From Edaphobacillus lindanitolerans (GTDB taxonomy: Bacteria; Bacillota; Bacilli; Bacillales_A; Planococcaceae): 64,000 bases of DNA. This document shows positions 32,286 to 40,460 of the stretch, in pieces. A program made the position numbers and the translations under genes. The notes below the pieces were generated by a model. It worked only from the letters and a program-made list of their open reading frames with translations, was not told where the DNA came from and did not search any database. The stretch lies in the NCBI RefSeq assembly GCF_900156305.1, contig NZ_FTPL01000004.1, positions 124,001 to 188,000 of the forward strand, read 5' to 3'. Position 1 is the first letter of the stretch, and each line of letters starts with the position of its first letter.

Positions 32286-34694
32286 GTGGAAGAATATTTG
32301 ACAGAGTTAAAGGAACGGCTGCTCTCGTTCATGAGAGAGGATTCTTACAAGCCGCTGACAGTGCAGGAGATACAGGAAGAACTCGGGCTGACGGATGCCG
32401 GAGACTTCAAGGAATTGGTCAAAGTGCTCGTCGCACTTGAAGAAAAGGGAGATGTCATCCGCTCCCGGTCAGACCGGTACGGCATCCCTGAACGGATGGA
32501 CATCATCCGCGGGCGCTTTATCGGACACGCCAAAGGATTCGGCTTCGTCGTGCCGGAAGAGGAAGGGATGGATGATATCTTCATCCCGCCAAACGAAACA
32601 AACACCGCGATGAACGGGGACACGGTTCTCGTCAAGATCCAGAAAGAGACAGGCGGCGACCGGCAGGAAGGGTCCATCATCCGGATCGCCGAACGGAAAA
32701 ACACGAAAGTGGTCGGCACGTTCCAGGCGCATCGCGGCTTCGGTTTTGTCATCGCGGACGACAAGAAACTGCCGATGGACGTTTTCGTCTCCAAAGAAAA
32801 CACCCTCGGCGCTGTCGACGGGCATAAGGTGGTCGTAGAGATCACAGAATGGCCGAGCGACAGGAAATCGGCCGAAGGGATCATCATCCAGATCCTCGGC
32901 CATAAGAACGACCCGGGTGTGGATATCCTCTCCATCATCCATAAATACGGGATCGAGACGGAGTTTCCGGATGAAGTCATCGAATGGGCAAACCGCGTTC
33001 CTGATGAAATCAGTGAACGGGATCTGTTCAAGCGCCGCGACCTTCGAGGCGAGACGATCGTCACGATCGACGGCGCAGATGCAAAGGATCTGGATGATGC
33101 CGTCACGGTCACAAAGAACCCGGATGGCACATACAAGCTCGGCGTCCATATCGCGGACGTCAGCTATTATGTGACGGAAAACTCGCCGATCGACCAGGAA
33201 GCGTATGAGCGTGGGACAAGCGTCTATTTGACGGACCGTGTCATCCCGATGATTCCGCACCGCCTGTCCAACGGCATCTGTTCCCTGAATCCCCAGGTGG
33301 ACCGGCTGACGCTCAGCTGTGAGATGGTCATCGATAAACACGGCAAAGTGCTGTCACATGAAATCTTCCAGAGTGTCATCAAGACAGCGGAGCGGATGAC
33401 TTATTCCGACGTGTATAAAATCGTTGAGGAAAAAGATGAAGAGCTGCGCAAGCGCTATGAGCCGCTCGTCCCGATGTTTGAGGACATGGCGGATCTCGCG
33501 GCGATCCTCCGTCAGCGTCGGATGGACCGTGGCGCGATCGATTTCGATTTCAAAGAGTCGAAAATCATCGTCAATGAAGAGGGCTGGCCGGTTGACGTCG
33601 TTGTCCGGGAGCGCACGGTTGCCGAAAAGCTGATCGAGGAGTTCATGCTCGTCGCGAACGAAACGGTCGCGGAGCACTTCCACTGGCTGCGTGTCCCGTT
33701 CATCTACCGCATCCACGAAGACCCGAAATCCGAAAAGCTCGAACGGTTCTTCGAATTCATCACGAACTTCGGGCTGCTCGTCAGAGGAACGGCGAACAAA
33801 GTCCATCCGCGGGCGCTTCAGGAAATCATCGACTCCATCGAAGGACAGCCTGAAGAGCCGGTCGTTTCGACAATGCTGCTGCGCTCGATGCAGCAGGCCC
33901 GCTATTCCGAGGACAGCGTCGGCCACTTCGGACTTTCGACTGATTTCTATACTCATTTCACCTCGCCGATCCGCCGGTATCCGGACCTGATCGTTCACCG
34001 ATTGATCCGGACTTATCTGATCGAAGGCGACACATCCCCGGCAACGAAAGCCAAATGGGACGGCGAGATCCCGGAAATCGCCCAGCATACGTCCGAAATG
34101 GAACGGCGCGCGGTTGATGCGGAGCGGGATACGGAGGCTCTGAAGAAATCCCAGTACATGGTCGATAAGATCGGCGAGGAATTCGAAGGGATCATCTCGT
34201 CCGTCACAAACTTCGGCCTGTTTGTGGAACTGGAAAATACGATTGAAGGCCTTGTCCATGTGAGCTACATGACTGACGACTATTACTGGTTCGATGATCG
34301 TCAGTTGATGATGGTCGGCGAGCATACCGCCAAGCAGTTCCGGATCGGTGACCCGCTCACCGTACGCGTCGTGTCGGTCAAGCCGGAAGAATCGGCCATC
34401 GACTTTGAAATCGTCGGAATGCCGGAACCGGTGAAGCGCACACGGAAGGAGACTCCGAAAGTCATCCGGACGAAAGGCGAATCCCGCGGAAAGCGGCCGG
34501 GCAGCAGTGAAGGCGGACGCGGACGCGGGGGCAGCGGTGGCCGCGGAGGCAACGGCGGCGGAAACTCCGGAAGAGGAGGCAGCCGCGGCCGGTCAGGCTC
34601 CGGGAATGCTCAGGGACGCCAAGGCGGCGGAAATCGTCGCGGAGGCCAGGGCAGCCGGAGCGGCAATTCCGGAGGCCAGGGCAGAAAAAGCTGA
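32286..34694 (+). CDS. rnr: Ribonuclease R
   Basis: A processive 3'-5' exoribonuclease, 802 residues, that degrades structured RNA and works with tmRNA-SmpB on non-stop messages. Order of domains: winged helix (1-70), two cold-shock OB folds (about 75-220), RNB catalytic domain with DAKDLDDAV near 268-276, and an S1 domain (about 625-705). The C-terminal tail (about 735-802) is almost entirely Gly, Arg and Ser (RGG-like), where B. subtilis has a Lys-rich tail. I choose GTG 32286, 5-7 bp after GGAGGGG. A longer reading from 32238 would overlap est. smpB and ssrA follow, an operon logic for ribosome rescue. Confidence 0.96.
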   Translation: MEEYLTELKERLLSFMREDSYKPLTVQEIQEELGLTDAGDFKELVKVLVALEEKGDVIRSRSDRYGIPERMDIIRGRFIGHAKGFGFVVPEEEGMDDIFIPPNETNTAMNGDTVLVKIQKETGGDRQEGSIIRIAERKNTKVVGTFQAHRGFGFVIADDKKLPMDVFVSKENTLGAVDGHKVVVEITEWPSDRKSAEGIIIQILGHKNDPGVDILSIIHKYGIETEFPDEVIEWANRVPDEISERDLFKRRDLRGETIVTIDGADAKDLDDAVTVTKNPDGTYKLGVHIADVSYYVTENSPIDQEAYERGTSVYLTDRVIPMIPHRLSNGICSLNPQVDRLTLSCEMVIDKHGKVLSHEIFQSVIKTAERMTYSDVYKIVEEKDEELRKRYEPLVPMFEDMADLAAILRQRRMDRGAIDFDFKESKIIVNEEGWPVDVVVRERTVAEKLIEEFMLVANETVAEHFHWLRVPFIYRIHEDPKSEKLERFFEFITNFGLLVRGTANKVHPRALQEIIDSIEGQPEEPVVSTMLLRSMQQARYSEDSVGHFGLSTDFYTHFTSPIRRYPDLIVHRLIRTYLIEGDTSPATKAKWDGEIPEIAQHTSEMERRAVDAERDTEALKKSQYMVDKIGEEFEGIISSVTNFGLFVELENTIEGLVHVSYMTDDYYWFDDRQLMMVGEHTAKQFRIGDPLTVRVVSVKPEESAIDFEIVGMPEPVKRTRKETPKVIRTKGESRGKRPGSSEGGRGRGGSGGRGGNGGGNSGRGGSRGRSGSGNAQGRQGGGNRRGGQGSRSGNSGGQGRKS

Positions 34695-34768
34695 AATCAG
34701 GTAAAATCATATAAGGAGTGCAGCGGACGGCGGACTGCCGTCCCGTTGCCGTTAAGGGGGGAGAACGG

Positions 34769-35239
34769 TTGGCCAAAAATCACGATAGCCGGGTGCTGGC
34801 ACAAAATAAGAAGGCAAGCCACGATTATTTTATCGAGGATACGATTGAGGCCGGGATTGTCCTGCAGGGCACGGAGATCAAATCCGTCCGAAACGGGAAA
34901 GTCCAGCTCCGCGATGCCTTTGTCCGGATCCGGAACAATGAAGCATGGATCTCCAATATGCATATAAGCCCGTATGAGCAGGGGAACCGGTTCAACCATG
35001 AACCGCTCCGTTCCAGGAAGCTGCTCCTGCACAAAAAGCAGATCAATGAGCTGATCGGCAAGACGAAGGAGCAGGGATTCGCAATCATCCCGCTCAAGAT
35101 GTACGTGAAAAATGGCTATGCGAAGGTGCTCATCGGCATCGCCAAAGGGAAAAAGAAATACGACAAACGAGAAGACCTGAAGAAGAAAGAAGCCAAGCGG
35201 GAAGTGGAGCGTGCCTTCAAGGCCAGGCAGCAGTACTGA
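34769..35239 (+). CDS. smpB: SsrA-binding protein
   Basis: 156 residues. It binds tmRNA and delivers it to stalled ribosomes. The core [13 protein letters not shown] is at about 31-43, [15 protein letters not shown] near 75-90, and the basic tail that enters the mRNA channel ([19 protein letters not shown]) is intact. The start is TTG 34769 after AAGGGGGGAG. Longer in-frame readings begin before the ribosome binding site. It sits directly upstream of ssrA, which has its own promoter. Confidence 0.97.
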   Translation: MAKNHDSRVLAQNKKASHDYFIEDTIEAGIVLQGTEIKSVRNGKVQLRDAFVRIRNNEAWISNMHISPYEQGNRFNHEPLRSRKLLLHKKQINELIGKTKEQGFAIIPLKMYVKNGYAKVLIGIAKGKKKYDKREDLKKKEAKREVERAFKARQQY

Positions 35240-35248
35240 GCCGCCCGC

Positions 35249-35277
35249 TTGCGTTTTTCCCGAATCTGTCTTATAAT
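35249..35277 (+). promoter_or_regulatory. ssrA promoter
   Basis: TTGCGT (35249-35254), 17 bp, perfect TATAAT (35272-35277). It gives a leader of about 60 nt to be removed before the mature tmRNA. Confidence 0.75.
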
Positions 35278-35342
35278 GTCTTTACAGATTGCCAGTAAAG
35301 CATGAAGAACCGGCATGCAAGGCCGGTCTAATTTTCCCAAAC

Positions 35343-35700
35343 GGGGACGTTTCGGATTCGACAGGGATGGTCTGAGCCCTGGTGGCGCGTCGGAGGGTCG
35401 GCTCCGCAACAACGACACAGTATAACAACTGGCAAAACTAACAACAACCTCGCTTTCGCAGCGTAAGCTGCTGAAACGGTCCTTCGGTTCCATCGCCCAT
35501 GTGGCATCGCAGGACTCACCTATCAGTGGGATACGACGCCTGACCGCCGCCTGAGGCGGGCGTAAGAGACCATCAGGATAGCGCACAGGACGCCTGCTGA
35601 CCGGCAGATTGCTGCGCGAAACCCAGTAGATCAGCTACACGCGTAGAAGCCAGGGTATTGGAGTCTCTGGACGCGGGTTCAAATCCCGCCGTCTCCACCA
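35343..35700 (+). ncRNA. ssrA: tmRNA
   Basis: 358 nt. The 5' end GGGGACG pairs with CGTCTCC before ACCA at the 3' end, forming the alanine-type acceptor stem, and GGGTTCAAATCCC is the T arm. The mRNA-like part contains ACT-GGC-AAA-ACT-AAC..., so the tag reads GKTNNNLAFAA followed by TAA at about 35464, close to the staphylococcal GKSNNNFAVAA type. The encoded CCA ends at 35700. The 3' end is the junction of an inserted island (see 35758 and 37757). Confidence 0.97.
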
Positions 35701-35707
35701 TACATAG
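35689..35707 (+). other. attL-like site at the ssrA 3' end
   Basis: CCGTCTCCACCATACATAG spans the tmRNA 3' end and first flanking bases. An imperfect copy lies at 37757-37777 in the same orientation. Confidence 0.6.
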
Positions 35708-35757
35708 TAACCATGTGGTTACAGGTATCGTGGTAACATTATGGCAATACCTTATAA

Positions 35758-35910
35758 CTAAGCAGTCTGGAAGCCGTTCTCGATCCCGAGAACGGCTTCT
35801 TTTTCTACGCTCAGATATAAGTGGGTGTAGATGTCCAATGTCGGGGCAACATCCTCATCCCCAAGGTGACCGCCTATCGTTGTAGGCAAAATTAAGCTGC
35901 CCTTTACTGA
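35758..35910 (-). pseudogene. Remnant C-terminus of a tyrosine recombinase
   Basis: Reading the minus strand from 35910 gives about 50 codons between stops, ending in TAG at 35758-35760. The peptide contains TTIGGHLGDEDVAPTLDIY followed by THLYLS and EKEAVLGIENG. This is the H-x-x-...-T-x-x-x-Y-[TS]-H-[LV] end of phage-type integrases, including the final catalytic His and Tyr. Everything upstream of it is missing; a TGA interrupts just before (35911) and an unrelated permease gene takes over at 35940. It is therefore a decayed integrase next to its expected target, ssrA. Confidence 0.65.
35770..35804 (+). terminator. ssrA terminator, lying inside the integrase remnant
   Basis: The 13-bp perfect stem GAAGCCGTTCTCG with its complement, a 4-base loop and TTTTT. 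The same bases encode the EAVLGIENGF end of the integrase remnant on the other strand. Confidence 0.9.
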
Positions 35911-35939
35911 TCATGATTGCCTGGAAAAGCGACGAATAC

Positions 35940-36827
35940 TTATTCAGAAAACAGCAGTGCCTTCTCTCTTCTTTTTATAAATTGTTTATTTACGAGATAG
36001 ATGCCGATTAAAATGAATGTTCCACCGGCTATAAGAGAATAGGAAACAGGTTCATTCAGCAATACGCTTCCGGTCAAAACTCCGAAAAATGGAGCTAAAA
36101 ATAAATAAGAACTGGTTTTACCTGGATCGCCTTTCTGTAAAAGAAAATACCACACGGCGAATTGAACAATGGAAGACATGATACTTAGCCATAATAGAAT
36201 GATTACCGATTGCTTACTCAGGTGAAAGTAAGGCTCTTCCAATATGAAGCTGGAAAAAGTAAGAATGCTTCCGCCAAATAGCATTTGGTATGCAGAGAGT
36301 ACCCATACATCAAAATGTTCTCCCCATTTATTAACCAGCAATGTGGAAATAGCCCAAAAAACAGATGAAGCTGCTCCGAACACGATCCCAATTCTAAAAT
36401 CATTGATGCCGCCCAACGTAATACCCACACCTACAAATCCCATGACAACCCCGGTCCATTGATACCATTTATAACGGTTCCCCATAAAAATAGTGCCAAA
36501 TACAATAACCAGTAATGGATTCGTAAATGTTAAAATGGAGGATTCACTCGCTGCTATCGTTCTTAGGCTTAAAAATATGCATCCCATGACTCCAGCCGTT
36601 TGCAGGGTTCCTATAATTGCAATCTTCCCCCAACCTTTCTTATCACCAGGGTGTGTTCTTTTTAAAGCTTTCACGATCATCGTCATGATCAATCCAGCCA
36701 AAAGAAAACGGAATCCGGCCAATAACAAAGGAGAAGAATAGCTTAATCCGATTTTGCCTATGGCAAAGGACGACCCCATTAAAAAAGTGGTTAAGATCAC
36801 TAATGCGAAAAAGTAATGTCTTTTCAT
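35940..36827 (-). CDS. DMT/EamA-family transporter
   Basis: A 295-residue permease with ten predicted membrane helices in two EamA repeats (about 10-140 and 150-290), typical of drug/metabolite exporters of the RhaT/YdcZ type. The substrate is unknown. I start at ATG 36827 (MKRHYFFALVI) behind GGAAGGTCGGGG; the frame is open further upstream but that part crosses the intergenic promoter region. Codon use and base composition are clearly AT-richer than the flanking core genes, with many A/T-ending codons, indicating transfer. It is divergent from an ArsR-like regulator that probably controls it. Confidence 0.85.
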   Translation of the reverse strand: MKRHYFFALVILTTFLMGSSFAIGKIGLSYSSPLLLAGFRFLLAGLIMTMIVKALKRTHPGDKKGWGKIAIIGTLQTAGVMGCIFLSLRTIAASESSILTFTNPLLVIVFGTIFMGNRYKWYQWTGVVMGFVGVGITLGGINDFRIGIVFGAASSVFWAISTLLVNKWGEHFDVWVLSAYQMLFGGSILTFSSFILEEPYFHLSKQSVIILLWLSIMSSIVQFAVWYFLLQKGDPGKTSSYLFLAPFFGVLTGSVLLNEPVSYSLIAGGTFILIGIYLVNKQFIKRREKALLFSE

Positions 36828-36886
36828 ATTCCCCGACCTTCCAATCAATTTTTCTTTCTGTAAAAAACTCCTCCTGCCCCCTTGTG

Positions 36887-36934
36887 GAAAGGCGCCTTTC
36901 GCATTATTATAGTTCGTAAATAATACGATGCTCA
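36887..36934. promoter_or_regulatory. Divergent promoter region with a 14-bp palindrome
   Basis: GAAAGGCGCCTTTC (36887-36900) is a perfect palindrome. Next to it, on the minus strand, are TGAGCA (36934-36929), 17 bp, TATAAT (36911-36906), which would start transcription of the permease inside the palindrome. ATTATT (36903) and AATAAT (36919) form a second, wider inverted pair. Either could be the operator of the divergent regulator. Confidence 0.45.
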
Positions 36935-36962
36935 TCGAAGTATGGATTGCAGAGGTGCCAAA

Positions 36963-37649
36963 ATGATTGTTCATCCGAATATTTCTGCGTTAACGGCTCT
37001 TCTTACAGAAAGGTCGAGAGCCGCCATTTTGGCTGCTTTAATGGATGGTAAGTTCCATACGGCAAGTGAACTGGCCTATATGGCCTCCATTAAACCCCAA
37101 ACAGCCAGCTTTCATCTGGCGAAGCTGGAAGAAAATAATCTTATAATTTGTGAGAAGCATGGACGGTTCAGATATTTTCGACTGGCAAATGATGAGGTGG
37201 CAAATACCCTCGAGATCATTATGGCCATCTCACCTCTTCCTGAAGTGCGGTCTTTAAACCAGTCCAGTCAATTAAAGAAATTGGAAAGTGCACGAACTTG
37301 TTATGATCATTTGGCCGGACGTGTAAGTGTCAGCTTAACAAAACTCATGGAAGAGGCGGGGTATATAGAGAGAGACAATAAAAAATTTCTGGTAACAAAA
37401 TCGGGAGAACTCTTTTTTGAAGATTTTGGAGTAGACTTAGTCGGTTTATCTAAAAAACGTCGTGCTTTTTCCAATGCGTGCCTGGATTGGAGTGAACGTA
37501 CTTATCATCTCGGAGGGGCTCTGGGAAATGGTTTGTTTGAAAGGTATCTTGAATTGGATTGGATAGAAACAAAAGAAAACTCCAGAGAGGTCGTTATTAC
37601 TGACCGGGGAAAATCGGGCTTTAAAGACTTGTTTGGATTAGAAATTTAA
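36963..37649 (+). CDS. ArsR-family transcriptional regulator
   Basis: A 228-residue protein with an N-terminal winged helix-turn-helix of ArsR type (about 10-90: AILAALMDGKFHTASELAYM, then KPQTASFHLAKLEENNLI). The C-terminal half (about 110-228) is typical of the longer YdfF/ArsR-like regulators that sense small molecules rather than metals; no CxC metal motif is seen. I start at ATG 36963, 5 bp after GAGGTG. It is divergent from the permease, is equally AT-rich and is part of the same insertion. Confidence 0.8.
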   Translation: MIVHPNISALTALLTERSRAAILAALMDGKFHTASELAYMASIKPQTASFHLAKLEENNLIICEKHGRFRYFRLANDEVANTLEIIMAISPLPEVRSLNQSSQLKKLESARTCYDHLAGRVSVSLTKLMEEAGYIERDNKKFLVTKSGELFFEDFGVDLVGLSKKRRAFSNACLDWSERTYHLGGALGNGLFERYLELDWIETKENSREVVITDRGKSGFKDLFGLEI

Positions 37650-37756
37650 AGTATGCCAATCGAGTTTTCCAATGTGCCAATGGAACATCATTAGAAAAAA
37701 CTCTTTGTTTTCATTGATGGAATTGTTTTTTGACTGCATGTTCCTTCAATAAGCCT

Positions 37757-37777
37757 CCGTCTCAACCATACACATAG
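37757..37777 (+). other. attR-like imperfect copy of the ssrA 3' end
   Basis: CCGTCTCAACCATACACATAG compared with CCGTCTCCACCATACATAG at 35689: one substitution and a CA insertion. TTCAA also precedes both at similar distance. It marks the likely right end of the roughly 2-kb island. Confidence 0.55.
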
Positions 37778-37796
37778 CCAATGTCGAACAATCGGC

Positions 37797-37838
37797 AAAA
37801 AACAAGACCCTTCCTGCCTAATCGCAAGAAGGGTCTTG
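37797..37838 (-). terminator. Terminator of the 37845 gene
   Basis: On the minus strand CAAGACCCTTC and GAAGGGTCTTG (11-bp stem) are followed by TTTTTTG. Confidence 0.85.
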
Positions 37839-37844
37839 TATGCT

Positions 37845-38249
37845 TCATCTGCAGCTGAAGGAACGGATTCTGTTCAGGTCGATGCCGAAGTACTCCCATC
37901 GGCCCTGACGAGACCGCCAACGGAAACCGGCAACCGATTCTCTTCCGACAAAGGTTGGATAAAACCAGAAGCTTCTGCCGCCTTCCAATCGCACTTGTGT
38001 GACCCTGAACAGGCATCCCCTGATTGCACCTGGATCCACTGCTCTTGGACCGATTGAACCGCCCGGTACCGACGGCGGCCTTCCCCCAAATCCTGGTCTT
38101 CCACCGAAATCCGGCCTTCCCCCGGATCCCGGTCTTCCCCAGCTGCCCCCAAAGCTGTTCGGGGATTCCCAAGGCATCCATTCGTTCCGTTCCCAATCAC
38201 CCGGTGACTCCCATGGTCCCCATGATCCGCCTGGCATTCTGTTTACCAT
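37845..38249 (-). CDS. Small Gly/Pro/Arg-rich protein with conserved aromatic C-terminal domain
   Basis: 134 residues. The first half is low complexity (GGRPDFGGRPGFGGRP repeats rich in Gly, Arg, Pro and Trp). The second half looks globular: GCLFRVTQVRLEGGRSFWFY, then PTFVGRESVAGFRW and a final YFGIDLNRIRSFSC. I recall similar C-terminal segments in small uncharacterised Bacillales proteins. Function unknown. Two cysteines bracket the domain and could form a disulfide or bind at the surface. No signal peptide is obvious. ATG 38249 has AAGGAG about 12 bp upstream, somewhat far; ATG 38237 is an alternative. A good terminator follows. It lies just outside the right end of the ssrA island. Confidence 0.7.
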   Translation of the reverse strand: MVNRMPGGSWGPWESPGDWERNEWMPWESPNSFGGSWGRPGSGGRPDFGGRPGFGGRPPSVPGGSIGPRAVDPGAIRGCLFRVTQVRLEGGRSFWFYPTFVGRESVAGFRWRSRQGRWEYFGIDLNRIRSFSCR

Positions 38250-38407
38250 CCGTTTTTAGCACTCCTTCCGCGTTCAGGTTATCCTATGCTGGCCATGGGC
38301 ATCGAGGCCGGGCGGTCTGGAACGTCGACAGGAATAAGGCAGCGCAGAAATTCCATTTCGGGTGCCCGAAAGGAAGGCTTCGGCAATCGCTTATCCACAA
38401 ACAGAAG

Positions 38408-38448
38408 ACGGACCGCCCGGCGGCCAATTTTGGCTCCGGGCGGTCCGT
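38408..38448 (-). terminator. Terminator of the betaine transporter gene
   Basis: A 13-bp stem (ACGGACCGCCCGG with its complement) around a 15-base loop containing GGCCAATTTTGG. The T-tract on the minus strand is poor (CTTCTG). Confidence 0.65.
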
Positions 38449-38455
38449 TTCTTAA

Positions 38456-39961
38456 TCATTTGCGCTTCATATAGATGGATGCCAACATTTTTCTCTGTTC
38501 TTCGCTCAATGCTTTATATAACGAAACCATCATGAGCAGGATGATGAACGAGAACGGCAATGCGGCGATGATGAGCGAGTTCTGCAGGGCGGTCAGGCCG
38601 TTTGCATAAAGCAGGATGACCGCGATCACTGCCTGAAGGATGCCCCATGTGAGCTTGACCGAGTTCGGCGGTGTCAGTGAACCGCGGGTTGTCTGCATGC
38701 CGAGCACGAATGTCGCCGAGTCTGCCGAGGTGATGAAGAAGGTGGCAATGAGGATCAGGGCAACTATGGACGTGACCCATGTGAGCGGCAGCTGGCTGAA
38801 CACGCCGAACAAGGTTTCTTCTGTGAGCAGGCCGGTGAGATCCATGCCGTTCTGCTGGACATCAATTGCAGTCGTACCGAATACGGAGAACCAGAAGAAG
38901 CTGAGCAGCGCCGGCAGGATGAGGACGCCGATCAAGAATTCCCGGATGGTCCTTCCGCGGGAGACCCGTGCGATGAAGATTCCGACGAACGGCGACCAGG
39001 AGATCCACCAGGCCCAGTAGAAGATGGTCCAGCCATTGATCCATTCACGCTGGCCCGAATTGAGCGGAGCCGACCGGAAACTCATCCTCGGCAGGTTTTG
39101 GAGATAGGAACCGATCGAATCAGTGAACATGTTCATGATCAGGAGTGTCGGACCGACTGCAAGCACGAGGATCAGCAGCAGAACAGCCAATACCATATTC
39201 GCGTTTGACAAATATTTGATCCCTTTGTTGAGGCCTGACCACGCAGAGATCATGAACAGGACGGTGACAATGGCGATGATGATGGTCTGCACGGGCAGGC
39301 TGATCGGAATTCCGAACAGGTAGGAGAGTCCGCCGTTGATCTGGATGGCCCCGAAACCGAGCGTTGTGGCAACGCCGAAGACGGTGGCAAAAACGGCCAG
39401 GACATCGATGACCGTGCCAAGGGGCCCGTCCATCCGCTCGCCGAACAGCGGCCGGAGGGTAGCGGAGATCAAGCCGGGATATCCTCTTCTGAACTGGAAG
39501 TAGGCAAGGGCCAGTGCCACGATTCCGTACACTGCCCAGGCATGGATGCCCCAGTGGAAGAAAGTAAACCGCATCGATTCGATAAACGCCTCACGGGTGC
39601 CGGGTTCCTCGGTTGCAGGATCGATGGCAAAGTGGGACAGGGGCTCTGCTGCTCCCCAGAACACGAGCCCGATCCCCATTCCGGCAGAAAACAGCATGGC
39701 GAACCAGCTGATTGTGGAATATTCGGGCCGTTCATCTTTTTTGCCCAGCCGGATCCGGCCGACCGGACTGAGGATGAGGATCAGACAGAACACGACGATC
39801 CCCGTGACGATCAGCAAGTAATACCAGCCGAATGCCGATGTAATGAAGTTGGTCATTCGTGTTGTAACTTGTTCAAAACTATTAGGTGCGATTGTTCCAT
39901 AGCCGACTGCCAAAATGACAAGTGCGACTGCTATCCAAAAAACGTTGGATATTTTCTTCAC
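38456..39961 (-). CDS. opuD: BCCT-family glycine betaine transporter
   Basis: A 501-residue, 12-helix secondary transporter importing glycine betaine or related quaternary amines with sodium, an osmoprotectant uptake system. The BCCT hallmark with its tryptophans, [20 protein letters not shown], is near 320-340, and [14 protein letters not shown] near 98-111. It is similar to Bacillus OpuD over its whole length. I choose GTG 39961, 6 bp after GGAGGG, matching the family N-terminus ([10 protein letters not shown]); the ATG at 40003 precedes the ribosome binding site. On the minus strand TTGACA (40043-40038), 17 bp and TTAAGG may be its promoter. Confidence 0.9.
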   Translation of the reverse strand: MKKISNVFWIAVALVILAVGYGTIAPNSFEQVTTRMTNFITSAFGWYYLLIVTGIVVFCLILILSPVGRIRLGKKDERPEYSTISWFAMLFSAGMGIGLVFWGAAEPLSHFAIDPATEEPGTREAFIESMRFTFFHWGIHAWAVYGIVALALAYFQFRRGYPGLISATLRPLFGERMDGPLGTVIDVLAVFATVFGVATTLGFGAIQINGGLSYLFGIPISLPVQTIIIAIVTVLFMISAWSGLNKGIKYLSNANMVLAVLLLILVLAVGPTLLIMNMFTDSIGSYLQNLPRMSFRSAPLNSGQREWINGWTIFYWAWWISWSPFVGIFIARVSRGRTIREFLIGVLILPALLSFFWFSVFGTTAIDVQQNGMDLTGLLTEETLFGVFSQLPLTWVTSIVALILIATFFITSADSATFVLGMQTTRGSLTPPNSVKLTWGILQAVIAVILLYANGLTALQNSLIIAALPFSFIILLMMVSLYKALSEEQRKMLASIYMKRK

Positions 39962-40460
39962 AAAATCCCTCCAGTCAAATATGAACTTCCGCTCGCTTGT
40001 CACACAGTTTTTGACCTTAACGCACTTGCCTGCCTATTGTCAAGGCGACCAAATCCTCCGGCCGGTCAGCAACCGGTGCTGCAGAAGTGAGCATCATCAC
40101 GGAACACCTTCATGCGTCTGCACTTGTGAAGCCGCGTTTTCCCGGAATGCCGATGCGGCAAAAAAATTGAACGGCATCCGGAAAAGCGAACGGTTCGAAA
40201 GGATCGGCCGCCCGGTGAAAAGGCCGATTCGGATACTTTCATGTCAGGATTTTTTGTATCCCGGTGCTTCCGTCAAAGGTAATGGATCGTACTTGGTTAC
40301 ATACCAACAGACCTATCCGTAATATTCCCCTTTCCCTTACTTTTTACCGGCTAAACCGCACTTCCGTCCGCTGAAGTGATGATGGATTAATGAAGAGGAA
40401 ACTTTCAAAAAACGAGTGAAAGCTGCGGTAAAACAAGATAACATCATGGAAAGGGGAGAG
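39962..40460. other. Intergenic region between divergent opuD and hutH
   Basis: About 500 bp with no supported gene. It holds the possible opuD promoter near 40015-40043 and, before hutH, a perfect inverted repeat CTTTCA (40402-40407)/TGAAAG (40417-40422) with 9-bp spacing that could be an operator. Otherwise I see nothing. Confidence 0.5.

Noticed and set aside
35658-35885. 75-codon ORF overlapping the tmRNA 3' end
   Set aside because: It starts within the tmRNA acceptor region and is antisense to the integrase remnant. It is explained by those features.
37762-38200. Other overlapping minus-strand frames at the 37845 gene
   Set aside because: They lack the conserved-looking aromatic domain and appropriate ribosome binding sites.
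40004-40415. A T-box or riboswitch in the opuD-hutH gap
   Set aside because: No conserved T-box or aptamer core could be found, only one short inverted repeat.
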